From: Algorimicrobium sp002414705
GTDB lineage: Bacteria > Bacteroidota > Bacteroidia > Flavobacteriales > Flavobacteriaceae
DNA length: 64,000 bases
Assembly: GCA_963972425.1 (NCBI GenBank)
Contig: CAXAUF010000002.1
Coordinates: 62,001-126,000 of the forward strand
Direction of reading: 5' to 3'
Positions 1 to 9,185 of this stretch are shown one piece after another (position 1 is the stretch's first letter; each line of letters begins with the position of its first letter). The translations under genes and the position numbers were made by a program. The notes under the pieces are model-generated. The model ran no database searches. It was not told the origin of the DNA and worked only from the letters and a program-made list of their open reading frames with translations.

Positions 1-1138
1 TATCTTTTAATATCATAGGTCGTAATTTGCGCTCATCACCTGTTAAGAAGTATTCTTTTTGGTAATGCATAATAGAACTCATCGTAACAAATAACGTCTG
101 CTGACGTTGCCTAATAGCTTCTATAAACCATTTTGCAGCATCTAGCTTTTGTTTGATAAATTGAACCGCATCTTTTTGAGATTTCGATTTCTCTTTACTT
201 TCCTTGTAACCTTGCATCATGTTGCTATACTCACGTGATACATGCAATTCTGGTGCATTTCTACCATTTAGTGTTAGCTCCAATTCGCCATCAACTATCC
301 GAATGGCAAAATCGGGCACGACATGTTCCACTACACGGTTGTTTCCTGCATAAGAGCCACCAGGTTTTGGGTTTAGATGCTCAATAACATGAATGGCGTC
401 TTTTAGCTGTAATTCTGTGATATCAAATTTATGAATGAGTTTTTTGTAATGTTTTTTACTAAACTGCTCAAAAGCATTATCCATTATATCAATGGCTAAT
501 TCCACATCTGGAGTTTTCTGCTTTCTATGTAATTGAATACTTAAACACTCTTGTAAATTTCGTGCGCCAACACCTGCTGGATCTAGTTGATGCACAATTT
601 TTAAAACACTTTTTATTTTATCTTCGGTGGTATATATGTTTTGCGTGAATGCTAAATCGTCCATAATATCTATTAGTTCACGACGTATATAACCGCTTTC
701 ATCCACACTTCCAACTAGAAATTCAGCAATTTCACGTTCTTCATCATCTAATCTAAATGTGTTTAATTGATTTTTTAAATGTTGAGTAAACGATGTGCCA
801 GCTGCATACGGCATCGTTTTTTCTTCATCATCAGCGCTGTAATTATTGGCTTGCGTGCGATAATCAGGAATTTCATCGTCACTTAAATACTCATCTACAT
901 TAATGTCTTCGGTATTAATGGTTTCGTTATCATCATACTCATCTTTACTATTATCAAAGTCATCATCGTAGGTATCTTCCAAAGATTCCTTGCCACTTTC
1001 AAGAGCAGGATTTTCTTCTAACTCTTGTTTCAAGCGTTGCTCAAAAGCTTGCGTAGGCAGCTGTATCAATTTCATTAATTGAATCTGCTGTGGTGATAGC
1101 TTTTGTGATAATTTAAATTGTAAAAATTGCTTGAGCAT
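1..1138 (-). CDS. rpoN: RNA polymerase sigma-54 factor RpoN (partial, C-terminus cut by window edge)
   Basis: Sigma factor directing RNA polymerase to -24/-12 promoters, which need an enhancer-binding ATPase to open. The frame is open from the ATG at 1138 to the window edge, giving about 379 residues. The N-terminus has the Gln/Leu-rich activator-interacting region I (about residues 1-45, with QQIQLMKLIQLP and LEENPALE). A strongly acidic linker follows (about 50-95), then the core-binding domain (LDPAGVGARNLQECL, HLNPKPGG) and the start of the DNA-binding part. The -24-recognising RpoN box would lie outside the window. The gene is downstream of asnS and separated from it by an intrinsic terminator, so it probably has its own promoter. 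Identity is secure from the domain order; only completeness is unknown. Confidence 0.93.
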   Translation of the reverse strand, partial: MLKQFLQFKLSQKLSPQQIQLMKLIQLPTQAFEQRLKQELEENPALESGKESLEDTYDDDFDNSKDEYDDNETINTEDINVDEYLSDDEIPDYRTQANNYSADDEEKTMPYAAGTSFTQHLKNQLNTFRLDDEEREIAEFLVGSVDESGYIRRELIDIMDDLAFTQNIYTTEDKIKSVLKIVHQLDPAGVGARNLQECLSIQLHRKQKTPDVELAIDIMDNAFEQFSKKHYKKLIHKFDITELQLKDAIHVIEHLNPKPGGSYAGNNRVVEHVVPDFAIRIVDGELELTLNGRNAPELHVSREYSNMMQGYKESKEKSKSQKDAVQFIKQKLDAAKWFIEAIRQRQQTLFVTMSSIMHYQKEYFLTGDERKLRPMILKD

Positions 1139-1160
1139 GCGTGTGTTTTGGGTTTGTATA

Positions 1161-1206
1161 AAAATAAAAAAAACAATCTACATTATGGATTAACGCAGAT
1201 TGTTTT
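1161..1206 (-). terminator. Intrinsic terminator downstream of asnS
   Basis: Inverted repeat AAACAATCT (1171-1179) and AGATTGTTT (1197-1205). Read on the minus strand, the second arm is followed by a long T-rich run across the stretch 1161-1173. It sits between the asnS stop and the rpoN start, so it should end asnS transcription. Confidence 0.7.
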
Positions 1207-1311
1207 ATGAAATTATTTTATTTTCAATTTAAAACGAAGTTTGTAATAATAAGATTAGCTACGCTGAATCTGAAGATTTCTTCGCTTAATTTTGAATGCC
1301 ATATCCTGAAT

Positions 1312-2745
1312 TTAAAACTCCGCATTTTGAGGTGTTCTTGGAAATGGAATCACATCGCGAATGTTGCTCATGCCAGTAGCAAACATAACCAAACGCTCAA
1401 ATCCTAAACCAAAACCGGAGTGTACAGCAGTTCCATATTTACGTAAATCTAAATACCACCATAATTCTTTTTCATCAATATCTAGCGCTTTCATTTTTTC
1501 TTTTAAAACGTCCAAACGTTCCTCACGTTGTGATCCGCCAACCATTTCACCAATACCAGGAAACAGGATATCCATAGCGCGAACGGTTTTTCCATCTTCA
1601 TTCAATCGCATGTAGAACGCTTTAATATTTGCTGGATAATCAAATAAAATAACAGGACACTTGAAGTGTTTTTCCACTAAAAAACGTTCGTGTTCACTTT
1701 GTAAATCAGCTCCCCATTCTTCAATAATATAGTTGAATTTCTTTTTCTTGTTGGGTTTGCTATTTCTTAAAATATCAATAGCTTCCGTATAACTAACACG
1801 TTTGAAGTTATTATCTACCACAAATTTTATTTTCTCAATTAGCGACATCTCGGAACGCTCAGCTTGTGGTTTTGTTTTTTCTTCGTCAGATAATCGTTGA
1901 TCTAAAAATTCTAAATCTTCTTTGTTGTGTTCTAAAATATAACCTAAAACAGATTTCATAAAATCTTCGGCTAAATCCATATTACCAGCCAAGTCCATAA
2001 AAGCGACTTCTGGTTCAATCATCCAGAATTCCGCTAAATGGCGTGATGTATTGGAGTTTTCAGCTCTAAAAGTGGGCCCAAATGTATATACTTTACCTAG
2101 AGACATGGCATAGGTTTCAGCCTCTAACTGTCCAGAAACGGTTAGATTGGTTTCTTTTCCGAAGAAATCTTCAGAATAATCTACTTTGCCATCTTCTGTT
2201 AGAGGTGGGTTTTTAGGATCTAAACCAGTTACACGAAACATTTCACCTGCACCTTCGGCATCACTACCTGTAATAATTGGTGTGTGCATGTAGTAAAAAC
2301 CATTGTCATTAAAATATTTATGAATGGCAAAAGATAAAGATGAACGTAAACGCATAACTGCACTAAACGTATTCGTTCTAGTGCGTAAATGCGCGTTTTC
2401 TCTTAAAAACTCAAAAGAGTGTTTTTTGGGTTGAATGGGATACGTTTCAGGATCTGAATCGCCTAATATTTCAATAGATTTTACTTGAATTTCTAAACTT
2501 TGTTCTTGACCTTGACTTTCGGTTAATTCTCCTGTAATAGATACTGCAGCACCTGTTGTGATGCGCTTTAATGTGGTTTCGTCTGTTTCTTCAAAATTAA
2601 CAACACATTGTATGTTATTTAACGTAGAGCCATCATTTAAGGCTATAAAACGTTTGGAACGAAAACTACGTACCCAACCTTTAATGGTAACTTCTTGAAG
2701 GGTGTTTCCTTTTTTTAATAATTCAGCAACCGTATGCATTTTCAT
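1312..2745 (-). CDS. asnS: Asparaginyl-tRNA synthetase
   Basis: Class II aminoacyl-tRNA synthetase charging tRNA-Asn with asparagine in the cytoplasm. The 477-residue protein has the N-terminal OB-fold anticodon-binding domain (about residues 17-105, starting VTIKGWVRSFRSKR). The class II catalytic core follows, with motif 2 (FRAENSNTSRHLAEFWMIEPE) and motif 3 (GLGFERLVMF) near the C-terminus. The HLAEFWMIEPE context favours AsnRS over the related AspRS, as does the length (AspRS is near 590). A good promoter lies just upstream (2767-2799) and a terminator downstream, so the gene is probably its own transcription unit. Confidence 0.96.
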   Translation of the reverse strand: MKMHTVAELLKKGNTLQEVTIKGWVRSFRSKRFIALNDGSTLNNIQCVVNFEETDETTLKRITTGAAVSITGELTESQGQEQSLEIQVKSIEILGDSDPETYPIQPKKHSFEFLRENAHLRTRTNTFSAVMRLRSSLSFAIHKYFNDNGFYYMHTPIITGSDAEGAGEMFRVTGLDPKNPPLTEDGKVDYSEDFFGKETNLTVSGQLEAETYAMSLGKVYTFGPTFRAENSNTSRHLAEFWMIEPEVAFMDLAGNMDLAEDFMKSVLGYILEHNKEDLEFLDQRLSDEEKTKPQAERSEMSLIEKIKFVVDNNFKRVSYTEAIDILRNSKPNKKKKFNYIIEEWGADLQSEHERFLVEKHFKCPVILFDYPANIKAFYMRLNEDGKTVRAMDILFPGIGEMVGGSQREERLDVLKEKMKALDIDEKELWWYLDLRKYGTAVHSGFGLGFERLVMFATGMSNIRDVIPFPRTPQNAEF

Positions 2746-2766
2746 GGTTATAAAAATTAGAGTTTA

Positions 2767-2799
2767 CAAAGATAGTCGTTTCACGATTTAAAAATCAAA
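2767..2799 (-). promoter_or_regulatory. Bacteroidota-type promoter for asnS
   Basis: On the minus strand TTTG (2799-2796), 21 bp, then TATCTTTG (2774-2767), which fits the TTTG/TAnnTTTG consensus. Transcription would start about 15 bases before the asnS ATG at 2745. Confidence 0.6.
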
Positions 2800-2826
2800 T
2801 ACATTTTTTGAAAAATAAACGCTAAA

Positions 2827-5241
2827 CTATTTTGAGTCGGCAGTATTTTCGTCTGCTTCATCATCATCTTCGTCTGGAATAATATTAATACTTGGTTCTT
2901 TTAAAACTTCTTTATTGGCAATACTGCGTTCTAATGATAATAACAGGGACGGCAATAATAATAAGTTAGATAACATGGCAAATAATAGGGTAGCAGATAC
3001 CAAAGCACCTAATGCTACGGTTCCGCCAAAACTAGAAATGGTAAATACCGAAAATCCAAAAAATAACACGATGGATGTATAAAACATACTTACACCTGTT
3101 TCGCGTAAAGCACCATAAACGGACTTTCTAATTTTCCAATGGTTGGCTTGCAATTCTTGTCTGTATTTTGCCAAAAAGTGAATGGTATCATCTACCGAAA
3201 TACCAAAGGCTATACTAAACACCAAAATGGTTGATGGTTTTATAGGAACACCCAAATAACCCATTAATCCTGCTGTAATAACTAATGGCAAAAGGTTTGG
3301 AATTAATGAAACTACAATCATTTTAAACGATCGGAACATGTATGCCATAAATATGGAAATTAGCAAAATGGCTAATGATAAGGAAATGGCTAAATTTTTA
3401 ACCAGATATTTGGTCCCTTTTTGAAAAACTAATGCTTTTCCAGTTATGGTAACATCATATTTGTCTTTAGGAAACGTTTTATCAATTTCTGTTTGAAGGT
3501 TTTCCTCAATACGTTCCATTTTATCGGTACCAACATCTTTCATGAAGGTTGTAATTCGTGCGTATTGACCTGTACTATCCACAAAGCTCTTCAATAAATC
3601 CACATTTGAAGATGAATTCTTTATATAGGAGGCAATAAATAAATTTTCTTGACTAGTAGGCAATTGGTAATATTTAGGATTCCCATTTGTATATGCTTGT
3701 TTGGCATATTTTACCAAGCTAACTATGGAAATAGGTTTGGATAATTCCGGAGTTTCCACAATAAGTTGCTCCAATTCATCCATCCGTTTTAGTGTTGCTA
3801 ATTTGGTAGCCCCTTTTTTACGTTTGGTATCTACTAAAATTTCCAGAGGCATAATGCCATTAAATTCTTCTTCAAAAAAGCGAATATCTCCGAAAAATTC
3901 AGCTTCTTTAGACATGTCTTCTATCAGACTCCCAGAGATTTTAATTTGGTTTATCCCAATCATACTGACAATTAGAAGTACAATTGCCGTAATATAAATG
4001 GTAATCCGTCTTTCCTTAACCATGCGTTCCATCCAGTTAACGAAACCACCAATCCAACGTTTATTTAAATGCTCTAAATGACGATCTTTTGGATACGGAA
4101 GGAAGGTGTAAATAATAGGAATTATTAAAATACATAAGATAAAAATAGCCAGAATACTTAATGACGCTACAATTCCAAATTCTTTTAATAACGTGCTTTC
4201 GGTTAAAATGAAAGTTGCAAAACCAGATGCGGTTGTAATATTGGTCATTAAGGTAGCATTACCAACTTTGGTAATAACCCGTTGAAGCGATCTTACTTTA
4301 TTACCATGAAGTTTAACCTCGTGCTGATATTTATTAATTAAAAATATACAGTTGGGAATACCAATAACAATAATTAACGGTGGAATTAAAGCGGTTAAAA
4401 CTGTTATTTCATAATTTAAGAGTCCTATAATTCCAAAGGTCCACATAACACCAAGACAAACCACAACCATAGAAATTAAAGTGGCTCTAAACGACCTAAA
4501 AAATAAAAAGAAAATAAAGGATGTTACTAAAAGTGCGCCAAGAATAAACGTCCCAATTTCATCTACAATGTTTTGTGCATTTAGAGTACGTACATAAGGC
4601 ATTCCAGAAACCCGAACATTCATGTTAGTTGCTTTCTCAAAAGCAGCAATTTTGGGCATTAAATCGTCAAAAACAAAATCCTTCCGTGCCGATGTGTTTA
4701 CAATGGCTTTATTCATGTAAATAGCCGTTCGGATGGTTTTGGTATTCTTATTAAATAGGAAATTATCGTAAAATGGGTATTTGTTAAATAAATCGTCTTC
4801 TAGCGTTTCAAGTTGTTCCATGGACGCAATGGAATCTTTAATAAAAGGTTCTAAAACAAAACGCTCATTAACATCATCCTTAACTAATTTTTGCAAATCT
4901 TTTAAGGCTACAACCGTATCTACAGCATCATAAGCTTTAAAGCTATCAGAAAGATTATTCCATGCGTTCATGTTTTCTACCGTAAATAGGGTAGAATCTT
5001 TGATGCCTAAAACAATAAGATTGCCTTCTTCGCCAAAAATATCTAAGAAGTTTTGATAGACTAAATTTACAGGATGGTCGTCTGGAAGTAGGTTGGCTTC
5101 AGTGTAGGTAAATCGCATGTTTTTCCATTGCAGACTAAAGAAAATAGTTACTGCTAGGATACTAATTAGAATACCAATTTTGTTGCGCAAAATAAGTCGT
5201 GCAACAACATCCCAAAAGCCTTTTGTAAATAATTTAAACAT
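2827..5241 (-). CDS. RND/MMPL-family membrane exporter (HAE3-like)
   Basis: Large inner-membrane protein of 804 residues with the duplicated layout of RND transporters. One helix lies near residues 18-37, followed by a large extracytoplasmic loop to about 225 and then five helices (about 227-400). The pattern then repeats from about residue 430, with a second loop and a helical bundle up to about 775. The tail is acidic (PDEDDDEADENTADSK). It resembles the MMPL/HAE3 group that includes hopanoid and lipid exporters rather than the tripartite drug pumps of about 1,050 residues. No adaptor or outer-membrane channel gene is adjacent. The substrate is unknown; lipid or hydrophobic cargo is inference from the family. 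Confidence 0.85.
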   Translation of the reverse strand: MFKLFTKGFWDVVARLILRNKIGILISILAVTIFFSLQWKNMRFTYTEANLLPDDHPVNLVYQNFLDIFGEEGNLIVLGIKDSTLFTVENMNAWNNLSDSFKAYDAVDTVVALKDLQKLVKDDVNERFVLEPFIKDSIASMEQLETLEDDLFNKYPFYDNFLFNKNTKTIRTAIYMNKAIVNTSARKDFVFDDLMPKIAAFEKATNMNVRVSGMPYVRTLNAQNIVDEIGTFILGALLVTSFIFFLFFRSFRATLISMVVVCLGVMWTFGIIGLLNYEITVLTALIPPLIIVIGIPNCIFLINKYQHEVKLHGNKVRSLQRVITKVGNATLMTNITTASGFATFILTESTLLKEFGIVASLSILAIFILCILIIPIIYTFLPYPKDRHLEHLNKRWIGGFVNWMERMVKERRITIYITAIVLLIVSMIGINQIKISGSLIEDMSKEAEFFGDIRFFEEEFNGIMPLEILVDTKRKKGATKLATLKRMDELEQLIVETPELSKPISIVSLVKYAKQAYTNGNPKYYQLPTSQENLFIASYIKNSSSNVDLLKSFVDSTGQYARITTFMKDVGTDKMERIEENLQTEIDKTFPKDKYDVTITGKALVFQKGTKYLVKNLAISLSLAILLISIFMAYMFRSFKMIVVSLIPNLLPLVITAGLMGYLGVPIKPSTILVFSIAFGISVDDTIHFLAKYRQELQANHWKIRKSVYGALRETGVSMFYTSIVLFFGFSVFTISSFGGTVALGALVSATLLFAMLSNLLLLPSLLLSLERSIANKEVLKEPSINIIPDEDDDEADENTADSK

Positions 5242-5260
5242 ACACGATTTTAAACAGGCG

Positions 5261-5290
5261 CAAAGTTAAGGAAAAGCGATGTATTACAAA
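5261..5290 (-). promoter_or_regulatory. Bacteroidota-type promoter for the RND/MMPL exporter
   Basis: On the minus strand TTTG (5290-5287), 18 bp, then TAACTTTG (5268-5261). It lies 20 bases before the exporter ATG at 5241, inside the short gap after the upstream barrel gene. Confidence 0.55.
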
Positions 5291-5300
5291 TGATAATGCC

Positions 5301-6578
5301 TTATAATGTGACGTTAAAAGTAAACTTAACGGCAATATTATCTCCAATTTCAGGTAAATGGTAGCCACCATAACGATATGTTCCACTTAAACCAAAACCA
5401 AAAATGAGTTTATTAATTTCAAAACCAGACTCGGTATAGCCTTTATCTAGCGTGCCAAATGTAATGCCTTGGTGTTTGTTTATGTTATTCATATTACCAA
5501 TGGCAAATCGGGAAATAAGGACCAATTGAGGTTTAAAACGTGAAGCAATTTGAAACGGTTTAAAATAATGACGGAATTGAAGTGTTGTAAATCTATCGGA
5601 AAAGAACTCGTTAAAATACATGGTTTCAAAACTATCTATTCCAGCTACAGAAAAACGTTGTAAAATAGTTTCTTTATTGATGTTGTTAGGATAGGCGTGA
5701 TATAAATGCGATAATGGTGCGTCACCAAGAGCATAACCAGCGGTTAAAACAAAACGGGTGAAAGATTCCGGATTATAACGTATTTCATGTAATGTTCGGA
5801 AATCAATTTTCGAAAAATTAAGTTCACTTTTAAAAACACCACTGACGGCTTGTGTAAATTGCAATGAAAATTTAGGAAAACCAACTGTTGTTTCTTTTAG
5901 TCGGTTTTTTACCAATGTGTACTCACTAAACGGGTTAAATTGAAGCGATACAATGGCTGTACTTAAATTAAACTCGCTGTAAGCCTTGTTATCATTTACA
6001 TATAGATAGTTGTAGGTTGGATTTATGTTACTAACAGCTAATTGAAATTCTGATAGAATTTTTGGTGTTAAAGCATGTTCTATGGAAACTGATTGTTTTA
6101 TAAATTTATAGAACAAATCAATGTTTAATAATCGTGGTTCAAAAAAGCTAAAAAAGCGTTTATCTGTCAAAAACTTTGAGCTTCCTGTTTCTTGTAAATC
6201 ATCTGTATAAGATACATTTAGCCAGGTTTGACCATTTTCTTCCAATCGAAGGCTACCACCAACACCAAATTTAAAACGATTGTCACGAAAACCGTAGGCA
6301 ACGTAACTATTAATTCTGAATTTTTCGGAAAGCCCATCATTAGTTACGCCACCAAAGCCGTTTCGTAAGCCTTCATATTGGTTGTACTTTACTAAATAGC
6401 GCAGATCAATATCAAAATATTTAGTCGGAAAAAAACCATTTCCAAGTTGATGAAGTAAATCCCTTTTTTTTATGGAATCTTGCTGAACAACAACACTGTC
6501 TTTAGATGCAACAGGCGTTTGGGACTGCACCTGCAAAACAAAGAACAAACATAAAATAGCGAGAACATATTTCCACAT
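5301..6578 (-). CDS. DUF5686-like outer-membrane beta-barrel protein
   Basis: Secreted protein of 425 residues with a Sec signal peptide (MWKYVLAILCLFFVLQVQSQ). The body alternates aromatic and polar residues in amphipathic strands and ends in NVTL-type barrel strands, as expected for an outer-membrane barrel. The stretch around residues 315-350 (MYFNEFFSDRFTTLQFRHYF) resembles the C-terminal barrel of DUF5686 proteins of Bacteroidota. Those are usually near 800 residues and carry an N-terminal carboxypeptidase-regulatory-like domain, which this protein lacks. It could be a short member of the family or a related barrel. The function is unknown. It starts just downstream of the frr terminator, so it is probably transcribed separately. 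Confidence 0.6.
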   Translation of the reverse strand: MWKYVLAILCLFFVLQVQSQTPVASKDSVVVQQDSIKKRDLLHQLGNGFFPTKYFDIDLRYLVKYNQYEGLRNGFGGVTNDGLSEKFRINSYVAYGFRDNRFKFGVGGSLRLEENGQTWLNVSYTDDLQETGSSKFLTDKRFFSFFEPRLLNIDLFYKFIKQSVSIEHALTPKILSEFQLAVSNINPTYNYLYVNDNKAYSEFNLSTAIVSLQFNPFSEYTLVKNRLKETTVGFPKFSLQFTQAVSGVFKSELNFSKIDFRTLHEIRYNPESFTRFVLTAGYALGDAPLSHLYHAYPNNINKETILQRFSVAGIDSFETMYFNEFFSDRFTTLQFRHYFKPFQIASRFKPQLVLISRFAIGNMNNINKHQGITFGTLDKGYTESGFEINKLIFGFGLSGTYRYGGYHLPEIGDNIAVKFTFNVTL

Positions 6579-6604
6579 GAATAGTCAGCAAGTTAATTCT
6601 ATTA

Positions 6605-6629
6605 AAAAAGCGACTGTATGTCGCTTTTT
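6605..6629 (-). terminator. Intrinsic terminator downstream of frr
   Basis: Perfect 10-bp stem AAAAAGCGAC (6605-6614) and GTCGCTTTTT (6620-6629) with a 5-base loop. It lies between the frr stop at 6634 and the start of the barrel gene at 6578, and carries T-runs for either strand. Confidence 0.8.
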
Positions 6630-6633
6630 AGAT

Positions 6634-7188
6634 TTAAACAGTCATTATTTCTTTTTCCTTAGCGTCAAAAATACTATCAATTTTAGAAACGTATGTGTCG
6701 GTCATTTTTTGAATATCCAATTCGGCATTCTTTTGAAGATCTTCAGATGCGTCATCCAGTTTTTTAATATCTGTATTGGCATCTTTTCTAGCGCTTCTAA
6801 CACCTACTTTAGCATCTTCAGCTTCTACTTTAGCTTGTTTTGCTAATGTAATTCTACGTTCTTCAGTTAAAGGAGGAACATTTATAATAATGAGATCACC
6901 ATTATTCATTGGGTTAAACCCTAAATTGGCGTACATAATACCACGCTCTATTTCCTGAAGCATATTTTTTTCCCAAGGTTGAACGGTAATGGTTCTACCA
7001 TCAGGTGTGTTTACGTTGGCTACTTGGCTTAAAGGTGTTTGAGATCCGTAATAATCTACCATAACACTACCAAGCATGGCAGGACTTGCTTTTCCAGCAC
7101 GAATGTTTACTAATTGTTTTTCTAAATGCTTAATAGCAGCATCCATAGATTCCTTTGCTGAATCTAAAATAAATTGAATGTCTTCCAT
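6634..7188 (-). CDS. frr: Ribosome recycling factor
   Basis: Splits post-termination ribosomes together with EF-G. The 184-residue length matches the usual 185, and the sequence has the family signature at the start (MDAAIKHLEKQLVNIRAGKASPAML) and the GDLIIINVPPLTEERR motif at about residues 98-115. It lies 63 bases downstream of pyrH on the same strand, the classic pyrH-frr pair. A small hairpin sits in the gap, and a strong terminator follows the gene. The final residues (DAKEKEIMTV) complete the long helical bundle, so the gene looks intact. Confidence 0.97.
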   Translation of the reverse strand: MEDIQFILDSAKESMDAAIKHLEKQLVNIRAGKASPAMLGSVMVDYYGSQTPLSQVANVNTPDGRTITVQPWEKNMLQEIERGIMYANLGFNPMNNGDLIIINVPPLTEERRITLAKQAKVEAEDAKVGVRSARKDANTDIKKLDDASEDLQKNAELDIQKMTDTYVSKIDSIFDAKEKEIMTV

Positions 7189-7213
7189 TTTTAAAGAATT
7201 TTATGTGTTTTAT

Positions 7214-7233
7214 GCTTGTTCCATGAAACAAGC
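7214..7233 (-). other. Intercistronic hairpin between pyrH and frr
   Basis: GCTTGTT (7214-7220) pairs with AACAAGC (7227-7233) around a 6-base loop. There is no T-run, so it is more likely an RNA-stability or spacing element than a terminator. Confidence 0.35.
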
Positions 7234-7251
7234 CAAAACGTAAATGTAATA

Positions 7252-7959
7252 TTATAAATTAACTTTGGTTCCAATGTTTTCGCCAGAAACAACCTTCAAC
7301 AGATTGCCTTTTTTGTTCATATCGAAAACAATTATTGGTAATTCGTTTTCTTGACTTAACGTAAAGGCAGTTGTATCCATCACTTTTAAACCTTTTCGTA
7401 ACACATCATCAAATGTAATATGGTCAAATTTAATAGCTTTAGAATCTTTTTCAGGATCTGCTGTGTAAATACCATCGACACGTGTGCCTTTCAGAATGAC
7501 ATCCGCTTCAATTTCAATAGCTCTTAAAACAGCTGCCGAATCGGTAGTAAAATACGGATTTCCAGTGCCACCTCCAAAAATAACAACACGACCTTTTTCT
7601 AAATGACGCATAGCTTTTCTTCGAATAAACGGTTCGGCTACTTCTTCAATGTGAATAGCGGTTTGTAAACGGGTTGGTACATCGGCATTTTCTAGGGCAC
7701 TTTGTAAAGCTAAACCATTAATAACGGTTGCTAACATACCCATATGATCGCCTTGAACACGATCCATGCCATTACTAGCACCAGCAACACCTCTAAAAAT
7801 ATTTCCACCACCAATAACAATGGCAACTTCTATACCTTTTTCTGTAATTTCTTTTATGTCATTAGCATATTCTGATAAACGTGCTGGATCAATACCATAT
7901 TGACGATTACCCATTAAAGCTTCGCCTGATAATTTTAAAAGAATTCTTTTGTACTTCAT
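7252..7959 (-). CDS. pyrH: UMP kinase
   Basis: Phosphorylates UMP to UDP using ATP in pyrimidine nucleotide synthesis; bacterial UMP kinases are hexameric members of the amino-acid kinase fold. The 235-residue protein starts MKYKRILLKLSGEALMG and has the GGGNIFRG loop near residue 50 and FGGGTGNPYFTTDSAA near residue 130, both diagnostic of PyrH. It is followed by frr with a 63-base gap. Upstream, a terminator for tsf and a TAGCTTTG promoter element indicate that pyrH-frr is a separate transcription unit from rpsB-tsf. Confidence 0.97.
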   Translation of the reverse strand: MKYKRILLKLSGEALMGNRQYGIDPARLSEYANDIKEITEKGIEVAIVIGGGNIFRGVAGASNGMDRVQGDHMGMLATVINGLALQSALENADVPTRLQTAIHIEEVAEPFIRRKAMRHLEKGRVVIFGGGTGNPYFTTDSAAVLRAIEIEADVILKGTRVDGIYTADPEKDSKAIKFDHITFDDVLRKGLKVMDTTAFTLSQENELPIIVFDMNKKGNLLKVVSGENIGTKVNL

Positions 7960-7980
7960 GTGCTGTTTTAGATATATAAG

Positions 7981-8015
7981 ATTCCCTCCCGATAACTATC
8001 GAGAATGTTAGGAAT
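7981..8015. repeat. Palindromic intergenic element
   Basis: ATTCC (7981-7985) and GGAAT (8011-8015) flank an inner hairpin CGAT (7990-7993) / ATCG (7998-8001). The sequence contains a TATCGAGAATG segment resembling the TATCGAGAA ends of elements at 15.5 kb and 27.8 kb. Such dispersed palindromes are frequent between flavobacterial genes. Here it lies inside the likely 5' leader of pyrH. Confidence 0.4.
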
Positions 8016-8026
8016 AAAGCGTTTTG

Positions 8027-8034
8027 CAAAGCTA
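8027..8034 (-). promoter_or_regulatory. Likely -7 element of the pyrH promoter
   Basis: On the minus strand TAGCTTTG, an exact TAnnTTTG match, about 68 bases before the pyrH ATG. No clear TTG is found at the expected upstream distance, so the promoter is only partly supported. The rest of the pyrH-tsf gap is AT-rich with nothing else recognisable. Confidence 0.4.
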
Positions 8035-8141
8035 CATAAATTTTTTATTTTTTGAATTTTTTATAAAATGAGTTTTCACATATAAAAAAAAACAAGATTC
8101 TGTTTAATAAATCGTGGTTTTTGTCAGAGTTTGAAAACAAA

Positions 8142-8169
8142 AAAGCCTCTCAAAAAATTGAGAGGCTTT
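8142..8169 (-). terminator. Intrinsic terminator downstream of tsf
   Basis: Perfect 12-bp stem AAAGCCTCTCAA (8142-8153) and TTGAGAGGCTTT (8158-8169) with a 4-base loop. On the minus strand it runs into TTTTTTGTTTT. It ends the rpsB-tsf unit before pyrH. Confidence 0.85.
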
Positions 8170-8193
8170 AGTATATGATTGATATTTTAAAAA

Positions 8194-9159
8194 TTATCCT
8201 ACAGTTACACGTTTGAAATCTGTAATGGCAACGTTACCAAAAGATTCAACATATTGTGCAACGGTTTGCTTATCATCTTTAATAAAACGCTGATCTAATA
8301 AACATTGTTCTTGATCTAACGTCGTATTATCTGAAATAAAACGCTCCATTTTACCTGGAAGAATTTTATCCCAAATTTGTTCTGGCTTACCTTCTGCTTT
8401 TAATTCCGCTTTAGCATCGGCTTCAGCTTGAGCCATAACCTCTGGTGTTAATTGTGCCATAGAAATATATTGAGGTACATTTTTAAGTGTTTTACCTAAA
8501 CGACCTAATTCAATATTATCTTTTTCAATTACTGCAATACGCGCTTCAGTTTCTGAAGCTATAAAAGCAGGGTCGAAATTTTTGTAAGATAATGAGGTTG
8601 CTCCCATTGAAGCAACTTGCATAGACACATCTTTTACCAAAGTTTCTGCGTTGTTTACCTCTTCAGATAAACCTACTAAAGCAGCAATTTTATTAATGTG
8701 AACATACTGTCCAACAAAAGGTGCTTCTAATTTTTCAAAAGCAGTGATTTCTAATTTCTCACCAACCACTCCTGTTTGCTCAACTAATTTTTCAGCAACA
8801 GTCATACCTTTAAAATCGGCTGCTAAAAAGTCTTCTTTTGTGTTGAAGTTAATAGCAACATCTGCTAACTCATTAGCTAAAGCTAAAAAGCTTTCATTTT
8901 TTCCAACGAAATCCGTTTCGCAACCTAAAACAAGAGCAACACCGACAGTGTTTGCATCGTTAATTTTGGCTACTGCAGCACCTTCAGAAGAATCTCTGTC
9001 GGCTCTTTTTTCTGCTACTTTCTGACCTTTTTTACGTAATACGTCAATTGCTTTATCAAAATCGCCTTCAGCTTCTACTAAAGCTTTTTTGCAGTCCATC
9101 ATACCTGCACCTGTGGCTTGTCTTAATTTATTTACTTCTGCGGCTGTTACTTTTACCAT
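8194..9159 (-). CDS. tsf: Translation elongation factor Ts
   Basis: Guanine-nucleotide exchange factor that regenerates EF-Tu-GTP. The 321-residue protein begins with the UBA-like N-terminal domain (VNKLRQATGAGMMDCKKALVEA, residues 10-31). The TDFVGKNESF motif that contacts EF-Tu lies near residue 82. It is longer than E. coli EF-Ts (283), a length I regard as normal for Bacteroidota. It follows rpsB on the same strand, but a strong hairpin in the 99-base gap may attenuate read-through. A terminator lies directly downstream. Confidence 0.97.
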   Translation of the reverse strand: MVKVTAAEVNKLRQATGAGMMDCKKALVEAEGDFDKAIDVLRKKGQKVAEKRADRDSSEGAAVAKINDANTVGVALVLGCETDFVGKNESFLALANELADVAINFNTKEDFLAADFKGMTVAEKLVEQTGVVGEKLEITAFEKLEAPFVGQYVHINKIAALVGLSEEVNNAETLVKDVSMQVASMGATSLSYKNFDPAFIASETEARIAVIEKDNIELGRLGKTLKNVPQYISMAQLTPEVMAQAEADAKAELKAEGKPEQIWDKILPGKMERFISDNTTLDQEQCLLDQRFIKDDKQTVAQYVESFGNVAITDFKRVTVG

Positions 9160-9185
9160 AGCTTGAAAATGTATTTTAAATTTAA

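Noticed and set aside
5301..6578. Frameshifted remnant of a full-length DUF5686 gene
   Set aside because: The gene has its own signal peptide and is bounded by a terminator and frr just upstream, leaving no room for a lost N-terminal half.
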